DNA of 64,000 bases, taken from Parascedosporium putredinis. Lineage: Eukaryota; Ascomycota; Sordariomycetes; Microascales; Microascaceae. The notes under the pieces were generated by a model. It was not told the origin of the DNA. It made no database searches and was given only the letters and a program-made list of their open reading frames with translations. Of the stretch, positions 48,680-61,042 are shown in pieces. A program made the position numbers and the translations under genes. Position 1 is the first letter of the stretch, and every line of letters starts with the position of its first letter. Location of the stretch: NCBI GenBank assembly GCA_949357655.1, contig CASHTG010000004.1, forward strand, positions 496,001 through 560,000, in the 5' to 3' direction.

Positions 48680-51341
48680 CTTTTCGGGTGACAAGGACAA
48701 CAATTCGAGTGAAGCGACGTTGATCACCCGAAAGAAAAATAGGCATGGATCCTTCGAACCACGCATTAGCTACATCCAATATGTTGTGATGCAGCCGTCG
48801 ACCGGGAGGGGACGAAACCAAAAGACACGACGATATAAAATATTTATCACTTCTCAAAAGGGAAAATTGGCCCATAGACCGCCTCTTCATCTCAGACTAG
48901 GACCCCCGCGCTTCATTCGTGTCTTTTCATCCCAGGGTCTCCTCTTTTTCCTAGGTTCTTTCCTCGACTGAACTTTCCACATCACACGGTTAGTTGACTG
49001 CTCCTGCCCGTCGACCGACCCGAGAAATCTTTTCCCGCTCCGCTCCTCCCCGCTGCGAGTTGTGTGAGTACTGCCTTCCCACTTCCCCGCTCTCCTCGCT
49101 TGGCGATTCGAGGCTCCGGTTTCCCAAAGACCCTTCCCATCCCTCTTGAAGCGCTGGACACGAAAACAAGGCAAAAAAGATTGAAACCCAGGGAAAGGAC
49201 TTGCCGGTACGATCCTAGACAACATGATTTTTTGTTCGTTTGAATGAGCCTTCCCTCGCTCTTCGCCTCTATCCCAACCCCGTCATTCCCACCTCGCCTC
49301 GGATCATTCCCATTTGCACTGCCTGGTCAATAATTATCTCTCTCCCCGGGCGTGAACCTCTTGTCTTTGTCTTGACGTCTGCTGGGGCCTCAAATCTTCA
49401 ATCCTTGCTTGGCGCCTTGGACGGATGGCCTTGGTCTCGCTGCGCCCGCTCGCCCGCCCACTTTTTGCCGAAAACGGGCAAAAAGAACAATTCCTCGAGA
49501 TTCCTGGCTCCAACCCAAGCGGGTCAGTAGTGTTGTCGAGCTGGCAAGGGGGAGGGAGGAGGAGGAATTTGGGGGTGCTTCCAATTGATGTTCCGCTGCT
49601 TGCCTGCCTGCTTGGCCCGAGAAGCTCCACGCATCTTTAGCGCCGAATGCCAGCTTCTCCTCTGCCGCCTCAGGACCGTCAAGCCAGCCCCAACCAAGCT
49701 AGTTTTGTCGCCCAACATTCTTGAGTGGTTTGTCAATGAAATTTGAACGATTTGGCATTGGCATTGCCGGTGGTAGAATCGGCCTCGCGCTCAAGCTTGA
49801 ACCAATTGCTCCACCCGCCCGACCCGTCAGGTTTCCTAGCCAGGCAAGTGCCGTTGAAGCCGGGCTATTTTTTCTTCCGATTCTCTCACATCTTTGTCCC
49901 CCAGGCTTGAAATTCTTTTTCCTGATCTCCTTTGCTTTCTCCTCATTCGGCTCGGCCACACAACCTGACATTTTGCTTTGCTGATAGATTCCTCCCACCC
50001 TCAATCTTCCCGCCCCCAGTAATATACTCCTGGATTGGCTTCTGCCCTCCACACCTCAGATAGATATCGATCGGGTCGCCTCGTACACTACTTATTCAGT
50101 CCGGGAAACAATTGAGGCGGAAAGAAAACATTGATTAATATCTCTCGCCGTTGTCGTGCCTCGAGCTGCACTCACGATCCCAGATTGACGACCTGGCTCC
50201 TCTTTATTCGCGCACTGACCCCACGGGACCCAAAAAACCTCCCCATCCATCCTTGATATAATAATATCAATTCCCTAGCCTCGCGAATTTTTGAGTGGAC
50301 ACCTACGAAGGAGCCCTGCGATCTTCTTTTCTGGATGGGGTTTTCTCGTATTACCATTTCTTTCTTCCTTTCCCCCTTTCTTCTCCTCATATTCCTCTCC
50401 TCCTCATTCCGTAGGTCTGCGCGGCGCACAATCTCTCGGTCGCGACATCTCTGAGCTTTCAATCCGAGACCCGCATTCTGTCACTGTTCATTCTCTTCGA
50501 CACCGGACCGCCCTGAGACATCTTTGAGCGCTGATCCATCCACGCTCTCCAAAGCTGCTTACCAAAGACTGTGACGACAGGAGACCCACCCACGTCTGGA
50601 AACAACGGCGGCATCGGCATCGGCATCGTCAACCTCGAAGCTACACGCCGATCATCAATTATAGTGAAGACTGAGGCTGACGGAGGGTCGGGCCTGTTAT
50701 TCCAACTTCCTCTGTTGTTTACCCGCTTGGGCCAGGGAGCAAAGCACCCCCACGCAGAGTATTTCGATCCCGTGCCTGATCTTGAGCCCGTCTCAGAGCC
50801 AAACTGCACGACTGTTTGAATTGCCATTGGAGAGCCTGACTGCAGTTGACGAAGCCCTCGAAAAATCTTATTCCCCCTTCCTTTTACCACTTATCTTTCT
50901 CTTCCTCCTTTACGGGTACCATTCGTTCTTCGGGGCCTGACAACCATAATCGCCAAACCCAGCCGCACGCCTTCATGCCCCACCACTAGGATTGATACCC
51001 TACGGGGAATCTTTTTCAAAGGTAGAACATCAGTCACTTGGAGGCTGGTAGTCCCTGGCGCAACTTGTAGTCGCCGACCCACTTGTCCAAAAGTGTTTGC
51101 AACCTCTTTTATCGATCGGAGAAGGAGAGTCATGGCAACCTTCGACTTTAGTACCTTGAAACTCACACCCACACCCAACATATCAACTCCGTGGGCGCTC
51201 CGGACAACCCCTTCACGTCACGGCCCTGTTTCACGAGGGTAAGCGCCTGCGCGCGCACCCGCGCACTCGCGCATTTACAGCGACCCCCTTCTTGACGTCT
51301 CGTCTCCTTCACCTATCTAAACGCAGCATCGCCCGCTCGAC

Positions 51342-54300
51342 ATGTCTGCATCGCTGGCTGCGGAACGCGCAGCCATCGAGGACCGCGGCCCCGCTGTCTT
51401 CGCTGTAACCACCGCCACTCTCGTCCTTGCCACCGTCTTCGTTGTTGCTAGGCTCGTCTGCCGTCGCTTCATCGTAAAAAATATCAGCTGGGATGATCGC
51501 ATCATTCTTCTCGCTTGGCTTATTGCTTTCGGCCTTTCCTTCACCATCAACTTTGGCGCGCGCAAGGGACTTGGGCGTCACGATGTAGATATTCCTGAAG
51601 AAGATTGGGGTGCCTTGCGGCGCTGCCAGTATGTTTTCTCTATTCTCTACGTATGTTTGCCCCCCTCTTTGCCATTTTGCCATTCCACCTCCTACCAAAT
51701 GACGAGTACTAATTCAGACCCGGTGCCGCAGAATCCCGCCTTGATGGCCACCAAAACAAGTATTCTAATCTTCTACCTCCGTATATCAAAGAATGCGCAA
51801 AAAGTCCTCCGACTTGCCTCATGGGTCACGTTGGCCATCGTTAACATCGCCGGCACCGTCTTGACCTTTATGAACATTTTTCAGTGTCAGCCCATCAGCT
51901 CCGCGTGGTCCACCTGGGAGGACGGCAGCAAGTGCATTCCTCTGCTGACCGAGTTTATCTGCGCCTCGCCTGTCAATATTGTGACCGATCTCGCCATATT
52001 GGCCCTTCCCATCCCTGTCTTGACAGGCATGAACCTGCCCCCGCGGCAAAAGACCATTCTAGTACTCACGTTCGGGCTGGGTGTCTTCGTCACCATTGTC
52101 GACGTGGTGCGCATCTACTACCTGCAACAGGCCATCTGGTCCGCGCCGACCTCGCTCTCCGACGACCCCAACTCCAAATTTGGCCAAGAGGAGTTTGCCT
52201 TCAATGCATCCTTGTCCCTGATGTGGAGTGCGGTTGAGGTCAATGTTGGTATGACCTGCGCGTGCATTCCCACCCTAAAGCCCTTGATCAGCAAGATTCT
52301 ACCTTCCATGATCATGGGCCCGGATGGCGGCTCTTCGAACCCGTCGGCCACGACTGATGGTAAAGAGAGGAATTCCATCATGTTGCCCAACGGACGTAAC
52401 TCGGCCCTCATGGCGGGTGCGTCGCCCGTCCTCAGTCACCGACGGGACTCTCTCAGCCCTCCGAGTGAACCCCCACGCCTGGGATTCGCCCGGGCCGAGG
52501 GCCAGGGGCTCTATTGCCGGGGATCAATACCGGCGATCTGGGTTTCTGGACGTCGGACCTCCCCACCTCGCCTTTGAGTCGCGGCCGTCCGCCGAGGAGC
52601 GGCGAAGACGCTCGACCCTACAGGGACTCGCGAACACGAATTCCTACTCTTCTCGTCAAGAAAGCGCCGTATACTTTGGGTTTGTGAACATGAAGAAGCC
52701 CAAAAGTATGTTGCGGTGCTCGGTAGCGGAGTCGTGGAAGTACTGCACGGCCGTGACTGTGTTATTTTTGCTATGGGGCATGTCGTATGGGTTCCTCAGC
52801 GCGCTGAACAACGCGGTGCTGATAACGATTGGAATGTCAACGGTTGAGTCGCTGGCGTTGACCAGCATTTACTTTGGCGGCGGCTATTTCTTCGGTCCGC
52901 TGCTGGTGGGGGAGTGGATCCTGCGGCGGGACGAACACCACCGCACACCGAGCAAGAGGGCCAAGGGGAAGGAGGGGATTGGCGGGTTCAAGGTGACCTT
53001 TATAGTTGGGCTCTGCTTTTACGGTGTGGGAACTATTGTGTTTTGGCCCTCGGCGGTGACGCAGTCATTTGGCGGTCTAATGCTCAGCCACTTTGTCGTC
53101 GGCTTTGGCTTATCCATCTTAGAGACGGGCGCGAACGCTTTTCTGGTCCTCTGCGGGCCGCCGCAATACGCGGACCTTCGCCTCATGTTAGCGCAAGGGG
53201 TTCAGGCCATCGGCAGCGTCATTGCTACGGTGCTGGCGACCAAGGTTTTCTTCGCGGGGCTGGAGCCGGACACGAACTGGAACTCGATGACGCTCATCAA
53301 CGTGCAGTGGACGTATCTGGCCATCACGCTCGCGTGCGTTATCCTTGCTCTATTCTTTTACTACATGCCACTGCCGGAAGTGTGCGATAGCGAGCTCGAC
53401 GCCGCCTCGAAGCGGCTGCCGGTCGACCCGCAAAAGCGGAGCATTGGCGGCTTCCAGCTCCGCACGTGGTCCCTCGTCCTCGCCGTTGTTGGGTTGTGGA
53501 CGTACATGGCGGCGCAGGAGGGAGCCAGTAGCTTCTTCCGGCAGCTGTTGGTGTCGGCGCTTCCGACAAGCGACCGGCAGGCGGCCGAGACCTCACTGGA
53601 CGACGAGCGCAGCTTCTCCAACAACAAGCTTCCCGGCCTTGTCATGTCGATCCCCGACTACCTCCTGATCGCGCAGTCTGGGTTCACGGTGTCGCGCTTC
53701 ATCCTAGCCGCAATTTTGTACAAGGGTTTGTCGAACCAGAGGCTGCCGCGACCGCGCACGCTCCTAGCGATTTGCGTCTCGTTGTCAGCCATTTTTGCGC
53801 TACTTTCGGTGGTGCTGCGACCAAAGAACCCAAACCTAGCGGCGATTCCCATCATCCTATTATACTTTACCGAGGGTCCGTGTTGGCCGCTCATTTTCTC
53901 GCTGGGACTGCGGGGTCAAGGGAGACGGACGAAGCGGGCGGCGGCGTTCATCACCATGGGTGCTTCGGGGCCGACTTTTTCCCGTTTGTCATGTACGCCA
54001 TCATCAAGCGGACGGATTCGGTGCAGCTCGCGTATGTGGTTGTGGCCGTCCTGCAGTTCGTGACCGGGGTGTACCCCCTTTTCCTGATGGTAGTCCGGGA
54101 TGCTCGAGCGCTAGTAGATCCTATCGTTGGGGATGAGCAGAGTGGTGGTGCCCGGAGCGGTGGCAGTGGCAGTGGTGGCGGTGGTAGTGGTGGGGATGGC
54201 ACGAACGCATCAGGCCCCGACTCACGATCCAACTCGAATTCGAACTCCAACTCAAATTTAAATAATAGGAATACCGACGATGACGATCGCACAGACACGG

Positions 54301-54603
54301 AAGCACAAGGTGGAGCCCAGATCATGCTCAACGGCCATGCCTTTCCCCGGAGCGATGGGGACTGGCGGCGGCGACAACGACGACCTTACTCTTGAGGAGC
54401 AGCTCCGGGAGCGACAGCGACAACGGCGACGAGAAAGCCGACAAAGCGTGACGTGGGCGGCGGCGGAAAAGGTGGTCGACTACCTACGAGCGCTGCCTGA
54501 TGGACGTGCCCGTAAAGATTCGGTGTCGCTCGGGGTTGATGAGACGGCCGCGGCCTCGGCCTCGGAAAAGGCTCCGACGAGCACCGACAAGGACAAGAAA
54601 TAG
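51342..54603 (+). CDS. Fusion: Pth11/rhodopsin-like 7TM domain + FHS-family (fucose-permease-like) MFS carrier
   Basis: About 1061 residues if read as one protein. Residues about 20-320 form a fungal rhodopsin/Pth11-type domain with seven hydrophobic helices. Markers are WDDRIILLAWLIAFGL, ALMATKTSILIFYLRI, FICASPVNIVTDLAILALPI and VEVNVGMTCACIPTLKPL; there is no CFEM domain. After a polar linker, VYFGFVNMKKPKSML leads into a 12-TM FucP-like carrier (VTVLFLLWGMSYGFLSALNN, FGGGYFFGPLLVGEWILRRD, FVVGFGLSILETGANAF, ALFFYYMPLPEV). FHS carriers import hexoses or L-fucose with protons. The tail is Gly/Ser- and Asn-Ser-rich, then charged. The intron 51651-51731 is in frame. Carrier and receptor parts lie in frames two -1 steps apart (about 52450-52620). 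Another -1 break is at TTTTT 53976-53980, and two more lie near 54350. A separate carrier gene starting within 52.4-52.7 kb is the alternative, but no stop-promoter gap is visible. Confidence 0.75.
54230..54258 (+). repeat. Six-base coding repeat (Asn-Ser)n
   Basis: Imperfect AACTCS/AATTCG units encode alternating Asn and Ser in the cytosolic tail of the fusion protein, directly after a Gly/Ser-rich GGTGGC-type repeat at about 54160-54200. Confidence 0.8.
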
Positions 54604-57600
54604 AGCGACACGTCTTTTTCTCTTTTTCTTTCCTTCTCTTTTATCTTGATTTCATTTCAATGAACAGGAAGCGGGGAGCACCTGGAGTTTGGGAGTCTTG
54701 ACCACCTCGTTTTATGGTGAGGGGAGGATGTGTTAACCACCGCCCTCCTCTAGCCAACTTTTGTTTAGTCTTGTTTTTTGCCCTCTTAGGGCCTTGCTTG
54801 TTATCTTCTTCCTTACTCCCCGTTACGACCAGCGAGCCCCTTTTGAGGCATCTTCTTCTTTTTTCACGCCTAAATGATGGACAGCATCTACAAGTACTGG
54901 CCGGAGCTCCAAAAGCTATGACGCGTATGAATTTATGACTGGAGAGGTGTTATCCTTCTATAAGTTTCTTTCTTCGTTTTTAGATACAACGTACATACAA
55001 GATATACCATTTCTCCTAGTTCTTGCTGGTCTCTTCTCCTTTACCTCACACGTCTCCTCCTACACGAGTTTTTTGTCGTCCTGTTTTCTCTCTAATTTCT
55101 TGAATACGTGTAGGAGGAGGCAAGAGGATAATTTAATTGACCTTACCTTTTGGTATTCGTTCCGTGTTTCTTTTGGGGGATGGATCTCTCCCGGATCTTG
55201 TTGGCAAATACGTGATGCTCGTCTGTGTGTCGACTGTCCTTGGTCGAAGCGATCATGTCCCTTGACGTTGGGAGTTTCAAGCATATCACTATGGAGCGGG
55301 ATGGAAGCTCTATTTTGGGGGTTCTTGGCGAACAGGGAGGGTGCTTTTCCCAGCCGTCTGGGCCCTCCCATGAAGGCTTCCCTTGTTCTTAACTTCTTTT
55401 AGTGTTGCTGCTATCTATCGGCAGACGGGAACATGCCTTTTCTTCTTTCCGCATCATCGCAAGGAAAAACAAGATAGCAAGACAAGTGCTTCGCCGTTTG
55501 GGAAGACGCCAGAATTGTTTCGTGGCATCATGATTTTTCTTCTTCTTTTATCTAAAGCAAGCATTACTAGGCAAAACTAGCGAGAAAAGGGAAAAGGAGA
55601 AGGCGAGCTATTGAAAGTGCGGTACCGTGGATCGGGATGATTAGGAGGCGACGCTGTGCGTTGCGTTGTGTCTATGGGGAGGGGGGATTTACCATTCACG
55701 AGAGAGAGGAGTGTGTGGAACTGACAGGGGGCGGGGTTCATTGGGTTCAATGTTACCCTTGATCAGAGAGTTCTTGCAGATTGGGGGCGGCGAGTTCCAG
55801 GCTTTGGGGATTTTCTGTGCTCCCCTTTTTCTTCCTTGGGATGGGGTCATTTAATCTGTGTGGGCGGTGATTGGGACGGGACGGGTTGACTCGACATCGG
55901 CGAAGCTGTGGGTTTTCACACGCAAAAGATGTGGGCGAGGGGAGATCTTTACTCCCTGCTGCTTTGTTCTTGCCGGATCAACAATTTGCATTGGATGGAC
56001 CCAATTGATCTATTCGAGAAATTTGACAAGGGAGCTCCCCACCGGCGTCATTGATGATGCCGAGAAGAGAAGTCGGGGGTTTGCTTGTCTGTCCCTAGCT
56101 CGTCAGCTTCGGGTCGATTGGGGGAGGGACGCGGGACGACAATTTTCTCCGGGGCGAGCGCAGATTAGGGAAAATGGGCTAGGGGGCTCTGAGCAATCGA
56201 TCAAGCTGGTCTAATATCAAAGAGTCTTCTCCCCTGCCGAGGTAGGAGGACTAGTCGCTCGTTCTCTGCATGGACGGGAGCAATCATTTGAGCTCTCCTT
56301 TCTGTTTGCCCTGTGTACTAGTCTGCCTTATTGTTCCACACCTGCTAGTCTTGACAATGAGGCAGATGGATCCGCCATCAACTCTCGCTTGCCCATCAAT
56401 GGTGATGTTCTCTCCCCCTCCCCTCCGTTCCAGCGAAAGAGGACAGGGGAGCTGCTAAGGAGCTAATCTCGTTGCGGAAGCGTGGCGGGGGTTGCATGGC
56501 GCGACACGGCGCAAAACGTCTGCCCGAATCAAAACTCTGCTTGGATTGATTCCACTTATTATTACTTTGCTTGGATGATTATTGGGGAGTGGAACAAGTA
56601 GATGCCCGCTGCGATGGAGGGGATCTCCTTTTCATCGTGGACTTGCTTTTCTTTTCACCCGATCTCCGATCCAGCGTGCTGGCGCATGTCACTTGGAGAT
56701 TTTGCATGCACGTTGTACTTGCAGTGCATATCCCCAGTGCTCCTTGTCCTCTCTTGGTCTTCTGGCAAGGTGTTATTTCTGAAGATTATTTCCACGCGGT
56801 GAGAGGAGATGAAAACAGTGGGTGGAAAGGGGTCTTGTCTTCTCTTCTCCGTCGCCAAACATTCACGGATCAAAAACGTATTATTCACGAGATGGTGCTC
56901 GCGCCCCTTGTTTATGGGTACCACGGGTTCGGAGAGAGGTTGTCCCAGGTCATCGAATAATGGGAGAGCTATCCGGAACTCGGATGAATTGAATGAAAAG
57001 CAAAAAGCAAGCTAGTGTCAAAAAAAGAACACGGCAGGGGGCGAGCGAGCGAGAGAAGAGGGAAACCCGATTACGACGCGGCGTCCACGGGTGGTCACTG
57101 TTATTACCCTGGATCTATTGATCCCAGCACGAGGACACTCTCGAAGCAATTTCAAGGTTGTTCGCCAGGCAAAGCACATTGAACAAGGGGGCCAAACCTG
57201 TAATTGTGCTAGACGCCTCAACCTGCCCCCTTTGTCTTGCTTCTCCCTTCCTTTTTTCCCCATCCAATCTTTTTTGAATCTTTTCTCTTTTCAGCCTTGG
57301 CTCCCCGGAAACAGAAGAAGCCGGGATCCGGGCGCGACCCTTTTCCCACCCCATATTCTAACCATAACGGGAGCTTAGCTTCGAATAGATCCATCGATGG
57401 TTCTTTGGGCGGGAAGAAAGTGTGGGAAACCCACCAGGCGCTTGGAGGTCTGTTTCTCCTCTCTTAGGACCAGTTGGATGTTTGCTTGAGGCTCGTGGAT
57501 TGTTCACGAAGAGATTGCGAGAGCGTGGAGTCGAGAATTGGCCAATTGATATCAGTCGTGAAGTCATTTCAAGTCTCAAGGTTTCGACGTCTTATCCAAA

Positions 57601-58460
57601 TCTTCTTCTGGGGGACGCCTCACGGACCGGGGTTCTGCTCGCCGTGCAGTCCCTGGTCCTTGCCCGTCCCACACAGCCCTGGACACACTTTGGCACGCAC
57701 GGCTACGCTATTCACCGCGCTAGATATCCAACATTGAACACAAAGCGCGGCGCGCAAGGAGGAGAGGAGAGGGGAGGGGGAGCGCAAGAGGGTCAACTCA
57801 AAGCCGAACCCTGGTCTTTTTAGGTTCGCCTGTGCTGGGTTTATTCTCCCGTTCCTTTCTCTAGCGGGGTTCTCGAACAATTGAAAGAGGGGAGAGGGAG
57901 ACTGTGTTTTTGTTGTACCCATGGCTCCTTGATTCTTTTCTTGTTCCTTTTTTTTGTTTCTTCATTCTTTCTTTTTCCTACCTCTTCGTCGCATCTTATC
58001 TCGTTGTGCGCAGCTCGTCGTTGTCTCGGGCTATGGGAATGTCTTTGGTTTCTCTGCGCTGTTGTTCCACTCTCACCTGCTCATCAGGATAGGAATCCCC
58101 CTTTGCGCCGTTGTTTTTCCTTAAGTGTGTTAAAACCTCCCGTTGCGCCGTTCGTCAATACGCCGTTTCCTCCCCTTCTCCTAGATTCCCGGTTGGCCCT
58201 GACGATCCATCTGCCTTCCGAAAAGAAAGGGAGCATGCAGTGTTGATTCGGCGCCGGCACCTCTCCGTACGAGAATTCAAAGCATCCCGGGCTCCACGCC
58301 GGAGATCCGCATCTACCCTCCGACGCTGCGAGTTTCCCCACCAAAATAAGAAGAAAGGGAGACGACACGAGCGACGTGAAACGGAGGAACTGATTGTCGA
58401 GAGAGCTCATCTCTCAGGAAATCGAAGAAAGAGAAGGGAAAAGGAGGAAGAACAACGAAA
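54604..58460. other. 3.9 kb intergenic region
   Basis: No supported gene. T/C-rich stretches after 54610 fit the 3' end of the fusion gene. The last 500 bases are C/T-rich and then A/G-rich and are probably the promoter and leader of the P450 gene. Open frames are short and unlike any family. Confidence 0.55.
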
Positions 58461-61042
58461 ATGGGCGTCGCATCGATACCGACAGCCGCCACCGTCGGCG
58501 TGGCCCTCGTCGCATATCTGGTATACTCGGCGCTGGCCGGTCTCAACAAGAACATCGAAGGCGCCAAGAAAAGCGGGCTGCCATACATTGTATCCCGTGA
58601 GTTGATTTCCGCATGGATATCCATATTCTTTTTTTTTTTTTTTTTGCTAGAGATCATGTCAAGTGCTGTGGAGTTTGCTTTCGTCTTTTGGACTTGTAAG
58701 TTGACGCTGACCATCTTTCTAACGTGGGGAATAGCCGTCTCGCCGTTCTCGTTGCCTGCCCAAGTTACCCACAAGCTTTGGATCCCCATTGTCCGAACAT
58801 GTCTGCCTCGGTCATGGTGGGAGAATTGGATAACGTGAGAATTTTCTTTTTAGTCAACTGTCCAGCTTGGCTTCCTTCCCAGCTATACATTTCTTCCTCC
58901 TTCCACCCCGAAATACTGACGCCCCTTCTCTCTCCCAAAAAGTCTCATCCTCCCCGACTGGTCCTACATCCACAACCACAAAATCTTTGCCCGCCACGGC
59001 CCCGCCTTCTTCGTCGTGTCCCCCACGCCTCCATCCTCCTCACCGACAACGCCGAGGTGATCCGCCAAGTCACCCAGCGCCGCGAGCACTTCCCAAGCTC
59101 GTCGAGACCTACGAGGTCCTCAAGCAGTTTGGCGACAACACCCTGACCACCGAGGGTCCCCTGTGGCGCATTCACCGCCGCGCCACCGCCGCGAGCTTCA
59201 ACGAGCGCAATGCCGCCCTCGTTTTCGCCGTTGCTGCCGAGCAGACGCGCGGCATGCTCGACAAGTGGATGGCTGACCAGGAGGGCCGTTCTCGGGGACC
59301 GGGTGGTGGTGGCGAAGGAGACAAGAAGGCTGGCTCTTCGTCTGCGTCGTCCCCGGGGCCTATACGTACGATTGACCGCGATACGATGCGTCTCGCGCTT
59401 AATATTATAGGGTATGTCGGCTTCGGGCTGCGCATGTTGTGGCCCGGCCAGGCGCTGCCTGAAGGTACGGATCCGAGGTTGGTCAAGTATACGAGCTTGG
59501 AGCCCGTGGATGGGCATACGTTGAGTTTTATCGATACGATTGCGACGCTTCTGGAGAGGATATTGTGGTTGTTGGTTCTACCGCAATGGCTGTTGAGTAT
59601 GTTTTTATCGGTTTTCCTTTGTGCGAGGAGGAAGCTCCTCTTGTAGAGAAACCCACCCCCACACTCACTTGGCTATCCACCAACCTAAGCTAATTTCAAC
59701 CTTTCCAGAGCTCCTTCCGTTGAAACGCACGCAAGAGGCCGCCGAGTCCTACACCAACTACGTCGCCTACATGAACGAACTCCTCGACGAAAAGCTCCAG
59801 CAGCTCCGCGCCGGAAACGTCGACGACGCCGAACCCGGCATGGACATCATGGGCCAGCTCGTGCGCTCCACCTACGGCGATGCATCCTCCACCACCGACG
59901 ACCAGGAAAAGAAAGCGGCTCAATCCGCGTTCCGCGCCAACGGGAAAACACCACCATCCCCATCCCCATCCCTGGCTCCCCGAGCCCCACCGCCAGTGCC
60001 GCGACGATGGGCCGCCTCGGCCGACCCGACATCCTCGGCAACGCCTTCATCATGCTGGTCGCCGGCCACGAGACGACGGCCAACGCCCTGCACTTCACGC
60101 TCTTGGAACTAGCCGCCCACCCGGCCGTCCAGCGGGCGCTGCAGCGCGATCTCGACGCGCTGCTGGGCGACCGGGATCCCGGGACTGGGCGTACGAAGCG
60201 ACGGTCAACGCGCTGATCGCGGGCACGGCGGGCGCGTGCATGAACGAGACGCTGCGCAAGATGCCGTCGGTGGTCGAGGTGCCGAAAAAAGTAGCGGCGG
60301 CAACCCGCGATGGTGGCGGGCAGACGGTCACGCTGGACGGGCGGACTGTGCTTTTGCCCGAGGGGACGGCGATTAGTCTTGTGGCTGTCGCGGCGCATAG
60401 GAATCCGCGGTATTGGCCGACGACGCGGAGCCGGGTGACGCGGGCGGAGACGGATTTGGATGATTATGTGCCTGCGCGGTGGTTCCGGAGGCGGCCGGGC
60501 CATTCTGATGACGACAACGACAAGGATGAGGACGAGGAGGAGGGTGGGTGGGAGCGATTACGGGTCGAGGGCAAGAACGGCGTAAATGGGCGGTCTCCTT
60601 CCCCGCGTCGTCGTCGCAGAGCAAAAGCCCCGGCGGCGAAGGCGGGGGCGGCGAGTATGAGAATGACGAGTACGACGCCGACATGGGCGGGTACGCGGGC
60701 CCGGACACGAGCGCGCGGCTGTTTCGGCCGGAGAGGGGCGCGTATATTCCGTTTTCCGACGGGGCGCGGTCTTGTCTGGGGCGTAGGATCGCGCAGGTCG
60801 AGATCGTGGCGGCGCTGGCGGTGCTGTTTCAGCGGTATAGCCTGGAGTTGGACGTGGGGGATTTCGAGACGGGTGAAGGTGAGACTCGAGACCGAGAGGG
60901 GCTGGCAAAGTTGTACGGGGCGGCGCAGGAGAGGTGCAGGAAGAGGATAGAAGGGGCGACGAGCGTGTTGACGCTCAAGATGCAGGGCGGGGAGGAGGAT
61001 GTGCCGGTGCGGTTGGTGAGGAGGGGGAGGAGAGGTTTGTGA
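58461..61042 (+). CDS. Cytochrome P450 monooxygenase with long low-complexity insertions (frame-broken)
   Basis: ER-anchored haem monooxygenase; the start (MGVASIPTAATVG) opens a single N-terminal membrane helix. Length is about 742 residues, against the usual 500-560. Hallmarks in order: WRIHRRATAASFNERNA (C-helix WxxxR), MLVAGHETTANALHFTLLEL (I-helix, AGxET), NETLRKMP (ExxR), PARWF, and PFSDGARSCLGRR (FxxGxxxCxG haem Cys). Introns: 58597-58734, 58835-58942 and 59597-59708. Extra Gly/Ser, Pro/Ser and Asp/Glu-rich segments lie before the D-helix region, before the I-helix, and between PARWF and the haem loop. Breaks of -1 are at CCCCC 59020-59024, CCC 59092-59094, GGG 59942-59944, GGG 60181-60183 and CCCC 60601-60604. 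A P450 reductase would be the electron donor. The substrate and CYP family cannot be assigned from sequence; no biosynthetic core enzyme lies beside it. Confidence 0.88.

Larger units (their letters stand above)
41297..51341. other. About 10 kb with no recognisable gene
   Basis: No conserved domain on either strand. The region shows a GT/T microsatellite just after the Zn2Cys6 gene, a GAA repeat (42411-42430), extended G/A-rich stretches at about 42000-44000, and a small cluster of three TTGACCTGCT copies (48643-48679). The last several hundred bases before 51342 are C/T-rich and fit the leader of the fusion gene. Confidence 0.5.

Noticed and set aside
52324..54063. Independent MFS gene starting at 52324
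   Set aside because: The first 90 or so codons are an alternative frame of the 7TM C-terminus and no promoter gap is visible; treated as part of one fused gene pending cDNA.
59847..60503. 218-codon Arg/Pro-rich minus-strand frame
   Set aside because: Antisense of the GC-rich P450 exon.
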